Source: Melanocharis versteri
Lineage: Eukaryota > Chordata > Aves > Passeriformes > Melanocharitidae
NCBI GenBank assembly: GCA_013397845.1
Contig: VZTG01004282.1
Location: forward strand, 779,299 to 843,298
Direction: 5' to 3'
Length of the DNA: 64,000 nt
Each line of letters opens with the position of its first letter. Positions within the stretch are counted from its first letter, which is position 1. The notes beneath the pieces were generated by a model that was not told the DNA's origin, searched no databases, and saw only the letters and a program-made list of their open reading frames with translations. The translations under genes and the position numbers were made by a program. Positions 33,873 to 45,390 of this stretch are shown one piece after another.

Positions 33873-36230
33873 GGAGTGCCTGACCTGCCTGTGCCAAAGG
33901 ATTAAACCCAATGCCACATTTCTGCTTACATACAACACTGAGCTGGGATGGGAGCAGGTTAGAGAGATGCTGGAGGGAAATCACTCTCCAGTCCCTGCCA
34001 TTATATCCAAAATTAATTCATGGTTAAGGAGAGCTTCATGGCTTGAGATGGTGATGATCTCTCCAAAGATCACTGCAGGTTGTCCTTTTGTATTTCATTA
34101 CCATGTCCCTGCACTCAAAGTTCAAACGAAGCAATGCCAGTCACAGAGACAGACGTGTGCACACCTTGGGCATACACACGAAAATGCCACATACAATCTG
34201 CATTTTCTGTCTTACAAGACTTAAACAGATTAAAAATAAGGACTGACTGGGTCTGTAAGTTCAAACCTCCTAGATTTGGAAGGAACAGGTCCATACTAAA
34301 TCCTAATAACTTTGCATTGTACCCAAATGCAGAAAGCTGTCTTATTTTCTTTAAAAAACACAGAATTATGCATTTACCTGTGAACCTCTCAGCCCCACAA
34401 GACGGCAAGAAAATCTGACTTATAACTCTTAGCAATTTTTATTACTGTCTGTGAGTAGCAATTACTTCATATGAAATATGTTTACTGTTGTCTTCAATTT
34501 CCCTCTAATGTAGCCAGCGACCCACATTACACCTGTGCAGGAATCCAGTGCTGATTCATTCTTTGTCTCTAGGAGCCACCATGGGAAAGGTGCATTTTTG
34601 GCCTGATCCCAGTGCACAGTTGGAGCTGAATGCTGTACTGGATTTAAACATATTCATTGTATACAAACACAAACTCTTTTGACTAATCCATTTCCTTGAT
34701 TTCAGGGATGGTGAGCCAGTTTGTTCACAAAAAAAGAACAATTCTTGCAAGTGTTTGCCTTTACCCAGAGACTGATTCTCCAGGGGCACAAGAGAATAAA
34801 GGTTGCAGAGCATCCACAGAGATCTGCCATTTCTTCTACAGCTCTTTATTCTTTTCATGCAAACCTCTCCAGATAGAGCAAGAAAAAACATGGGTCAAAA
34901 TGTTTGTTACACTGAAATAAATCACAAAAATACCACTGATGCCAGGATTCCTCCCTGATTTTCAAGAAGAATTGAAAATATCTTCAAGCAAAGATTTATC
35001 CTGCAGTAGAGGTGGACAATGTATTACCAGTATTTAAGCAACAGCAAGAGAATCGTGTCTTGGAATCAGACATTTAATGCAGTTCAAGTACGTAAAGCAT
35101 ATTTGTAGAGTAATGGATAACGGCTTGTAATTTTCCACTGATTTTCATGATTTTCAATAGAGCTGTGCATTTAAAAGCTGTGAAGGGACACAGCCTTTTG
35201 CAAGCTCTCTCTCAGCTGATGACAGGGCTGCATTTTCCCTTAACTTCTCTTGCGATACCACTGCTGGCCCTGCAGCCAAACTTGTGGCTGAAACATTTAT
35301 CATTCTCAGATCAGCACCTAAATGTAAAAGCCAACAGAAAAACATGACAAAACTGGCCATATGTCAAAACTTCCCCAAAATTATCATTGATCTCTGTCTC
35401 TATAGAAGCTTCCAAAGGCGGAGCAGGCTCCTGATGAGCACAGAGCCATAAGCCTGTGTTCAGACAGGGAAATCTGCAGAGGAAAAACAAAGCCCAAACT
35501 CAGGCCAGACTGACTGTACAGCTGATACGGGAGAGCAAAAGCCAGGGAAGGAAGGCACCTCTTATTCTAAGGTCCCAGGTGCAAGCACAGGGAAAATCTT
35601 CCTCAACAAAGGAATCAGAAGAACAATTTCATTAAAAGGCAAAGAGGATTAGCTCTGCCACACCTTGGGAGCTGGAGACAACCAAGCAAGCTGGCACAGC
35701 CCTGCAGAGCACCCTGACAACTCGCTCCATCTGGGTCTAACACAGGAGAGCTCCAGGAGCTGCCTGCATGGGCTGTTTCCTCCTCCCCAGACTTCATAAT
35801 AGCCTCTTTTCTGCCATTGTAACTGTTGTAAAGATCATCATCCCAATGCAGTCTTCTCAGATTAGAATAGAAATGATTCGTTTTGAAATGTGAACTTTTA
35901 GATGCAATTTGAAATTTCCCAGAGAATGGAAATGCTGATTAGCAATAGGTTCTATAGGACACTAGCAAAGGGCAGATGTGTCAAAAGGAAGAGAAAGGCA
36001 CAGCTAAGGATTGGATAAAATAAATTGAGAAAACACACCAAAATGTATGTCTTGGACCCCCCTCTTAAACAGAAACTCACTGTACCAGGAAAAGTTGTTT
36101 CAGTCATGAAATAAAAAGTTAAAAGAATGTGCAGTTGGAAAATTCCCTGAGCCCTACTTAGTGTCTTTTGCTAGAGACTTGTTCTTGTTTTGAACTCCTA
36201 CTCCTGTGCAAGCTGAACCAGTGTATTTTT
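33873..36230. other. non-coding stretch, no gene seen
   Basis: Opposed frames of 112 codons (plus, 34,080-34,418) and 106 codons (minus, 34,115-34,435) overlap almost completely and match nothing known. A 111-codon minus frame lies at 34,556-34,891. No repeat is recognised. Confidence 0.6.
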
Positions 36231-36246
36231 ATCATGTATACATGAT
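36231..36246. repeat. perfect 16-bp palindrome
   Basis: ATCATGTATACATGAT equals its own reverse complement. It sits in AT-rich DNA, where such palindromes are easier to get by chance. It could bind a dimeric factor, but I recognise no specific consensus. Confidence 0.7.
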
Positions 36247-39200
36247 TACATTGATATATTATTAAAACAACCTAATCACTACAGTGGAAAAAGGTAATAT
36301 AAAATAATTAATAAATAATTTGAAAGTAAAGAGCATATCCATATTTTACCATCCCTCATTCAACTACCACTAATAAACTTTATTAATCACCACTCTTGGC
36401 CAGCCAGTGGCTAACCACTGTGTTACTTGAGACTTCCCAGACCATATTTCAGAAATTTAAGAAAGACAACTCATGTTTCATGGAAGTAATTAGACAGGCC
36501 CAGTGGCTAATTATCTGGGAACATTGCAAGAATGATTGACTGTCATCTACTTACTATGAGATGAGGTGTATTTTTTCCAGAAATATATCTTGATGTTGCA
36601 TTTATACAAAAGATCAGGCAGACGCATTCACAGAGAGGTGAGAGCAGCAGCGATCAGCAAAGTGATCCCGAGCAAGTGGAAGTCCTGGTGGAAGCATCTG
36701 AACCTGAGTCTATCAAACTCTATCAGCAACATTTACAATCCCATCGTAGCAACCTTGCCATTCAAATTTCCTCACATCCTTGCACCATCCCAACCCTGCT
36801 CCCTGGTGTTTGTGCCGCTAATTTCAACGGGGATAGGTTTCTAATGGAGCAATGCTAAAAGAGGGGAGATGATGAATGTCAGGGTCTTCCAGGAGAAATC
36901 AAAGAGGAGAGAACCGATGGATTCTCTGTTCTATTTGGTGGTGTAGTGCCCTTTGGCATTGTGATAGAGTCATGTCTTCTGGGATGTGACCGTAGCACAC
37001 AGAGACAGATTTGGGTTTAAAATTTGCTTCAACACATTTTGGAATTGCAACCACCTCTTCATTCATTCATATAATTTCATCTAAGTGACATCTCTGATGG
37101 AAAGTCAACAAGGTCTTAAAAATTTGAAGGAGTTTTTAGCCGACAGTAAAACAATCACATTCTTTTCTTAATCAGGTGTGTGTTTATTACAAACTCCTGA
37201 AACTCAGCTTGGTAATTTCATATCTAAACCAACTCCCTTTGGAATTTTTTTTTTTTAATAATTTCAAAGCAACTTTGTTAGAAGCACTGGAGAACAGCTT
37301 GCTGTCTGATATTACTTTCTACTTCATTTTTGCAGATGGCATACCAGCACAGAAAAAATTTCAGACCAAATCACTCTTCCATCTGCTTCTATCTTTGGTA
37401 GGCATTTAAGCAGAACTTACTTATTTTAATCTTTCTGTTTGACTGACATTTTCTGAGTGGGAGAATGACATACAGTACCAGTTCACAATTCTTTAATGGC
37501 CAATTGAGAAATTAGAGAAAAATCATGATCTCTGAAAGAATTCCTGCTCCAATAAGATTATTACTGCAAACACTAATGACTTTCTTATTATCATTTCTGT
37601 ATGACAGAAGCATCAACTGACATTACTTTACAGGCAAAAATCACTGACAGCTGCCATCCTTAATCCCAGTTTAGGCCTGCTCTAGGCAAATCCTACATTC
37701 CTATTATTGAGAATTTGATTGAATAAAGGGAAGGTCAGCACTTTCAACACAGACCCCAGACAACTCATTTTTCACTTATCATTTTATGTTTGTGTATGAA
37801 CCACCTACGTTATTAAAAGATGAAAAAGTTTATGAAGAAGAGACACTTGTATGGAACTCTCTGGTAACGATACTGCGGTTTGTTAGGGGTAATTTTACTT
37901 ACTGTTCTTATCAACACTGATGGACAAATTTACAATCCAAACAGAGCAGTTCAGAGTTCAGGGAAAGAGGAGGCCACACAAACTTACAGAGGAACCAGAA
38001 CCCATCAGTAGCAGGGATCAATTCTCATGGCTGTGAATTTGCACCCCAAAGGGGTTGTGGGAGTCTGTGAGCTTCAATGCTGCTGGTGAAGTTCACTCTA
38101 AAATCACAGGTGATAAACAGTTTTTTGTAAGGTTGTAATGAAAACCAAAATAGTTTCATGCATTTTACTTTTGCATGTACAGTTTTTGGGTAACTGCATG
38201 GACAGAGAAGTACAACTGTCATGGACATTACTATTCGATGCTGATTAAATGGGTATTGTTAATGATAAAAAAATAGAAAAGGGATTATTTTAATTTTATT
38301 TTTTAAGAAAGTTGCACACCTATTTTTTATAAACAAATACTTTTTAAAAAAGTGGAACAAATTACTAAGTTTACAAAATTTACATATTCAATTACCAGGC
38401 TTTTCCTTGATAGTCAAATAAATCAGTTTTTTCTTCAGCCTCTCATAACCGTCATGCCAGTGGCAAGTACAAAATCTACTTATCTACTGGCAAGTGCTCA
38501 TGCCTGTTTAGTGAGGCTGAGTGATTCATTTGCACTGTGGTATTCATGTACTATAGATAGGCTTCATAAAACCTTCAATGATTATAGTTAATAAAAGTGA
38601 GCTCCAGTGACAGCAAAATACACTGAGGGTACAATTAGAGACTAGGTATTGGATGAGTAATGAATATGAAGCTAATTAAAATTCTACTACTCACCAAAAA
38701 ATGGCTGCTAAAGTGTGATTCAGTGCTCCTAATAATTCTTTAAAATATTATTACTGTACACGTAAATAAATCCTTAGGCAGTTCATTACCTACTTTATAT
38801 AATGGGATAAATTTCACTCTTTAGAAACTTATGGATGTTTTACCCTATTTTAAAAGCCAGACATAATTTGGCAGAATGGACACTTAACAGAACTCTAAAT
38901 ACCTATTTATGAATATTTACTAATCATTTATTCTTCTTATATGTGTCAATGCAGCTGAATTAACTGGGCTTGTGACTGGGCAACTAAATGTAAGCCAACA
39001 ATTTATTGGCAGATTTTGCCATCATTTTCTCTTTGAAAGGTTTGATGGCTCTTCAACCTGGACATACAGGTCACATCACGTAGCTCTGAAAACTTTCCCA
39101 GACAGGTGAGAAAATCCAGAGGTGAAGGTACCTCCTTGCATGGTGGACTCTGTCCAAAACATCCTTAGTGAACTTAGAAGGATGATACATTCTATTCTTC

Positions 39201-39580
39201 CATCCCCTATCTGCACCTCATACACAGATACTGAAGGTGTAAATCATTAAATGATGGTTAAGAGCTCTAATGCCCTAGCAACACATTTTTCAGGCTTGGA
39301 GGGTCTTTTGTTTTCCATTTCAAAACTAATTTCTGTGTACATTTCTCAACACATTTTTCACTTCAGGGTTTTTGCAAGCATTCCTTCCACAGTTAAAGGG
39401 GAATTAAATCAGGAAACAAATCGGGAAACTCAGATACCAATTTGCATCTGAAGACTCTGACTTCTCAAACTGTTAGTTAGCCTGGGTACCTAACTCTGGG
39501 CAGAGCTGACTCACAGTGTCTGCTCCCACACAGATGTATCTTAGGCACAAGAGTTACAAGATGAAACAGAGCAGCCTGCA
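36247..39580. other. AT-rich non-coding stretch, no gene
   Basis: No gene is seen. A T12 run is at 37,245-37,256. A small dyad, CAGTGG-CTAA-CCACTG, is near 36,404-36,419, and its CAGTGGCTAA half recurs near 36,499. The stretch 37,440-37,680 is rich in ATTA-type words. All open frames are under 95 codons. Confidence 0.6.
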
Positions 39581-39616
39581 GAAGTCTCCAGAAGTCTCCA
39601 GAAGTCTCCAGAAGTC
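39581..39616 (+). repeat. 10-bp tandem repeat, 3.6 copies
   Basis: The unit GAAGTCTCCA occurs three times without a mismatch (39,581-39,610), followed by GAAGTC. Perfect identity suggests recent expansion and possible length variation between individuals. It is a small minisatellite-like array, not a CRISPR (no spacers). Confidence 0.95.
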
Positions 39617-42600
39617 AAGTGGAGTGACTGCATGTCAGGGATCACTTCAGCAAAAGCTAATTCAGGTCCTGTTTGAGGCTCATACCCCAGGGTTGGACAC
39701 CTAATCAGACAGAAAAGCTGCCTTAGACCTCCATGCACGGCTACAGCCAGGGTAGAGGAGTCACATCAGGCACAGCTCTGCATTTCTAATCCTCTCCTAG
39801 CTAATAATTAGTGTTCTGCCTTGGACAGGCACAGGATTACCTTGGAAAACAAGAAACAATGCAAGAAGCATTACTCAAGCAAGTCCAGATGTTACCCATG
39901 GTACCTGGAGGGCATTCATGCATGACACAGTTTCCACAAAATCGTTTCCCAAACACACCAGAGCTACTGAAAATAAAGCACATTTCTAAATTGTTATAAT
40001 GCTCTCTTGTTTACAGGAATGCACGGACAGAAAATGCGTCCCTCTGTTCCTAATGAGTGCGACCCAACAGTCTTTTGTGACCCATCTCAGTGATGTCTCT
40101 ACAAGAGTAGTGGCCAAGTAAACATCATCTTCCTCCAATGCCAGCAAAGTCTTGTTACCAGTGATTTTAGTCAGTTGGTTGGTTGGAGGTGTGATGGTGG
40201 ACAGAAAATGAGGCAAGAATCAGTGCTGAATAACCTGTGGATATTGTTTCCTTCCTACAGACAACAGATATCACTGGAGAGAGACTAGGCAGGGGCTGTA
40301 GTCACAGTGACATCAGATTATTTTTAATGTTTCTTAGATCACACACTTTGGACTGTGTACATTACATTATATTACAGTGGAAGCTCCTAAGGCTGAATAG
40401 TAACTTTTAACAAATGAGGATCGATTGTTTTCTTTGAGGTGTGCAGATCAGATATATTTTTGTCATGGTCACTGTTAATGGTCACACACTGTCTAAAGCA
40501 GATTCAAAGAAAAGGTAGGAAACAGAATCTGGACCTGTCAATGGTCTGTACTGTTCTGGAAAGTTCCAGTAGCCAAAAAGGCTTCAAAGATGTCAGCAAA
40601 GTGCACTTGCTAAGGAAGTCAGTGTTAGCCTTCTTTGCAACGGCAGTGTGCAAGAAGGAAGAATAAATCAGCCCACCACAGTTTGAATCTCAGAGCATTG
40701 GCTGAATAGATTTGCCTTTGCTTAGTCTCTGTCTTTGACTTGTTCACAGGTATAAAGGCAACTCTGGATGGTCTGAGGTCAAAGGAGACCTGAATGTCTG
40801 GACCCATCCCTGCCCTGTAACTTCTGAGTCTTCCAGGATCGTCTCTGAATGCAGAAGAGGCAAATATTATACCATGGATTCACCAGCAAATCTTACAGTG
40901 TCAAAAGTGAATCTCACCTCTGCAAAACTGCAGAAGGCCAGATTCGGTACAGGAATTAGGGTAAAGTAGGTTAATGCAACTACCAAGAATTTTCTTTCCT
41001 TCTGTTTCTATCATCTAAGAAAGGGACAAAGAATAAAACCAAATGCTGGTCTTTTGCTAGACTGGTTATTTTTACATATTGCAATACAGTGCAGTGTTTG
41101 CTGAGAAAAATATAAATAAAGAAGCTTAATTTCATAAGCAAGATTGGTTTAATTTTGCCAAACTGGCAAGGGTTACATTCTTTGGCCCAGCCTTAACTTC
41201 CTTCTGAATATACCATCTCATGATAATTTAAATTTGCCAAGAACTATTTGGTGAAAACCAAACACTTGAATTTCTGCTCACCTTGCCAGTTGCCCTGCCC
41301 TTTGCCAATAACAAAAGGTTTTAAGATAGAAACTGGACTATTTAACCTTCATTAATCATTCATACTGTTCAAACACATCATCCAGTAACTGAAGAGGGGT
41401 TAATGGTAGCTAACTTGAGGCTGTTGTCAAAAGTAGGTTTAACTTTCTATGAACTCACTGGACACAAAGAATGCAGCCTGCTCACTATTCTGAATGTCAC
41501 CAGCTCACAGCAAACTGATGACTACTAATGGTAATTAAATACCTCTGCAGCTATTTGTACCAATAACAAAGAGTTACTGTCAGAACTTGAATGAGGTCCA
41601 TCTGCCCATTTTTAAAGAATGTTAACATTCTGTAAGTGATAAAGCAGATGGCAACCCAAAAAGGGGAGACAAAATCAAACTTCTCTATTATAGTCCCTTT
41701 CTGGACCTGCTCTGGATTCCCTAACGTTTCTCCTCAAAGACAGAAGTTTAAGAATAAAACTTGCCTACAGATCTGCTTTTTCACGCCAGGTTGCCCCACT
41801 ATTTCCTTTTATCAGAGACTGTAAATCCCCAGTTCCAGTGAGCTGATGGGGAAGGGCCATTTTACCGCTGCTCTGTCCACCCTCACTTCACCATGGACAG
41901 GGAACTTGGTGCCAGCCGGATTTGAACAGAGGGTGGAAACAGAGTTTCTTCTCTTGGTAGACTGCAAAATGTGCAGGGGTCAACTGTGTGCATTTGCAAA
42001 GACAGTGCAAAGGCTCTCCCAAACTAGCCCAGTACAGTTTTATTAATGTGCTTGACTCTCGTGACATTTGTGAGCAGGTATGGAAATGAACTTTTCTTCT
42101 CTGTGCCTTAATGATAGTATACATTTTTCTAAAATCTATCACCCTAGGATTTACACTCCATTCAGGAGAATTATTTAGACTGAACCCTTCTGGGTTTGTC
42201 CTGTTAATTTCACTTGCGGATAGATTAAATATTCAGCCATTTAGTGACTCTCCTTATCTATTCAGAAGGCAGTCCCCACACAGCAGGCAAAGCTTTGATC
42301 GGGCTGGGCTGTTACCCACTGCAGAATAAACACTTTATCCAAGTGACTCCTTGGTGGTAGCAGCTGGGGAGTGATAGGCAAAGTCAAAACTTCTGCACTT
42401 ATTTACTGTATTTGTTGACTCCCTGTTCATAACAGGCAAATTTATGCTAATCAGAGAAAAACCCTTGTTTCACCTGCCACATCAACAGTCAGTCCTACAG
42501 TGCATCAGCAGTACCTCAATAACCAGGTATCTCTTCTCTGGGGAAATATTCTCACTCTCTGTAACCAAGTCCACATCTAGCAGCAGGAGCGCTGGCTATG

Positions 42601-44496
42601 GTCCACCTCTGCCCCATCTCAAATACATTTGTAATGTTCAATCTGAAAAGACAGATTTTTATTTTCTCTGTAGGGTCACCTTGGCAGATTACTGTATTGA
42701 TCCAGTGTAATGAAAGTACACACTTATTACTACCATTTTACAAATACTGTATGTGACTCCTCAAGGTTTTTCTACTGCAGCGAATAATACTACTGCCTGC
42801 ATTTAAATTTTCAGCTTTCAGCCAGAATTAGAAACTGTGAAAACACTGGTTTTGATTGCAAGATTTTCCTATTTTCAAAGGAAGGAGCAGCATTGCTATC
42901 ATTACTTTAGATATTCTTCACATTTCTTAAGCTTCTGCCTCACTATTAAATAATTACTCATACTTTTCATTGCTATGTTTGAGAAATGGTTAAGAATTTT
43001 TTCCTGAATTAAAATGAATAAATTAGAATAATAAATGAAATTATGCTCTGGAGTAGGGAAAGCTAGGGACAATTTAGAGATAAAATTCTCATCTTTTATA
43101 GCATCATTTTCAACATCCCAACTCTTGTCCAGATAAAACCCCCAACTTTTCTCAGGTCTTAATTCAGGCAGGCTCTAAGCATGTGCCATATAATAGTCCT
43201 GCTGTCCTGGAGAAGTGAAGCTCTCTGAGGTCAGCAGAACTATCATGTGCCCATAGCCATCCAGTTTGCTGTCTGTCTTGCTAAATCAGGAACTGATATG
43301 ATGTCTGAAATATTCTGTCTGTGTTTGCATCTGCTGCTAGTGTTAAATGTGCTCGTGTGATGGCTGAGGCCATTACTGAGTGGTGCCTGCGCAACACCAT
43401 AATCCTGTGCATGTGGTCAGAAGGGATGTTCACAAGTCCTGGGGCACAGATGTCCCTCTGTACCCATAGCTGCCTGTCCAGATGTGTGCTTCCTTCCACC
43501 AAAATCTGCAGAACACACATCCCAGCTGATGGCATGCTCACACAATTTCTGACAGTCCATTTTGACCGCTAGAAGCACAGTGACCTCCCAAAACTGCTAC
43601 TACAAGCACATACTCAAAACATTATCAATTTCACACTGTCTTGTATAATTTAATTTTTTTCCTTAGAGACAGCAAAGTTTCTTTTATAAACAGATCAGAA
43701 ATTCCATGATCACTCAGTGCAAATCCTTTTGTTGTGTTAAATTTGTTTAAAAGCAGCTTCTGGGGACAACATTTGGACCTATATTAATTCTGGCAAATTT
43801 AGTACTGTACAGCCCCATCACCCCAGAAAACTGGCAGAAGTCGTGTAGCTAACATTACACTGGTGTCAGACTGTGTATCCACAAAAGCTCTTTTAATTTA
43901 CTTAAACTGACTTGAAGTAAACTGATTCAATTTCTAAGTGTTGATTGCTCTGATGGAAAGAAGGGATGTTTAAGGTGAAGGGAAAATGGGCCACTGACTT
44001 CACAGACCACTCAATTTACAGCACACTTTCTTCACTACTGTTTGTGTTTGACTGTTGTGCTGCATATTTTTAATACAGGTGCAAAAATATAGAAAATAAT
44101 AAGGTTTTTGGCTGTTCTAGTGAAGTGTTCAGCCATAGAGTCACCTAGATTCTCATGGGGGGAAAGCAGCTGTGGCCTAACTGGGTGTCACTGACCTTCA
44201 AGGACTGACTTTATAGATTTCATCCTCACTCTTTTTCAGAGGACAGCCCCCTCCCCTTTGCTCACTGTGGCAGAAGTGTTAGATGGGCTGTAACAGACCC
44301 ACAGCCTCCCAGCACTTCACAGCCCTCACTGTACTGCACACTGAGACTACCCAGGATTTCGGAGACACGAGCTGGTGAGCTCAGACCCCACTACTTCAAA
44401 AAAGACCCCCAGGCACTAGAACTAAAGGAGAGTAGCACTTCACATGAACTGAAGCACAGCTGACTTTCCACACAGGGAAGAGCAATATAATTTTTT
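39617..44496. other. non-coding stretch, no gene seen
   Basis: No gene is seen. In 42,160-42,480, ATGCTAAT (42,444-42,451) and CCTTGTTT (42,463-42,470) form a POU-like plus SOX-like pair just after a small dyad CCTGTT-CAT-AACAGG (42,422-42,436), possibly a regulatory patch. Opposed frames at 43,281-43,572 (86 and 83 codons) look like chance. Confidence 0.55.
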
Positions 44497-44517
44497 AAAA
44501 AGTTAACCGAACTTTTT
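44497..44517. repeat. perfect 8-bp inverted repeat, 5-nt loop
   Basis: AAAAAGTT, loop AACCG, AACTTTTT. The arms pair exactly. On the plus strand the right arm ends in five T, superficially like an intrinsic terminator, but the stem is AT-rich and the genome is eukaryotic, so no terminator is called. Confidence 0.5.
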
Positions 44518-44994
44518 GAACATCACCACCGGTTCATCTTTGAGATCACACTGAGCTCCCTGTGAAGATCTGGGCAGCTTCATATCCTGGCTGGCAGCAT
44601 TGCAGTGAGTCATTACTAAGCAGATAATGATCCAAAAGGAGGAGTAAACCTCTCCTGTGCTGACGTAAGGAAATGTGTGGAGATGTCAAACATTGGTGCT
44701 GCACGTCAGGCCTGTCTGAGCCTGCAGGCTCCACAGTCAGACACACTGTGCCCTTGCTGAGCCCTCTGAGCAAACATCACAAACTGCTCACAGCCTTCCC
44801 TGTGTGGCCAAAAGCTGATGTATGAAGGCGACACTGAGGACACTTCTTGTCAAAATGAGGGGGAGAAGCAAACCTCTGCAAATATCAGAGGGCTCGTCCC
44901 TCCTCAGCTCTGCAACCTTTCCCTGAAGGGAGGCTAAAAGTCAGCATTCCAGAAGACTAAAGCTGCAGGGTTACTCTGTCACCTCTTCCTTGAG
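44518..44994. other. non-coding stretch, no gene seen
   Basis: Mixed-composition unique sequence. A 75-codon minus-strand frame (44,546-44,773) matches nothing I know. No repeat or motif cluster is recognised. Confidence 0.6.
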
Positions 44995-45390
44995 GAACCA
45001 ATCATATCAAATTTACACATTGATTTCATTAATTAACCAACTCAAATACTGCATGGGTAGCTGGGAAGCTCTAACAAAGCTGTGCACCAGGCAGACACAA
45101 GGCAGCCAAATGAAGTTACAGAACTTCTGCAGTGAATGATTTCTCCCTGTGATTAGATTGATTAATGTGCTGGTAAGCATTTGTTTTGTCGGAACAAACT
45201 GCAACAAACTGTTGATATGTCTGCAGGATGTGTATTCACAGTGCTGCTGAATGGATTTTGAAGCTCATTTGTGAAGTTGTCAGGCTCAATACAGATAAAC
45301 ATTGTGTTTGATATTGTTTTTGTGGGGAGAGATTTGCAAATTACATTGTTAATCCATCTCTGAAGGGAAGAAGCATTTATTGCCTAAGAA
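44995..45390. promoter_or_regulatory. candidate conserved regulatory element (homeodomain/SOX-dense)
   Basis: The stretch is unusually dense in developmental-factor words: ATTAATTAACC near 45,030, GATTAGATTGATTAATG at 45,151-45,167 (overlapping TAAT/ATTA and ATTGATT cores), paired AACAAACTG near 45,195-45,212, ATTGTTTTTG near 45,314 and ACATTGTTAATCC near 45,342-45,354. The text is free of simple repeats and coding signal. This texture is typical of vertebrate conserved enhancers, but conservation has not been checked. Confidence 0.35.

Noticed and set aside
39581..39616. Possible CRISPR-like short repeat array
   Set aside because: Units are directly adjacent with no spacers, only 10 bp long, and the genome is a vertebrate nuclear one.
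43099..43180. Possible further copy of the old amniote repeat seen at 59,838
   Set aside because: Only scattered words agree and their order is uncertain; below what I would call.
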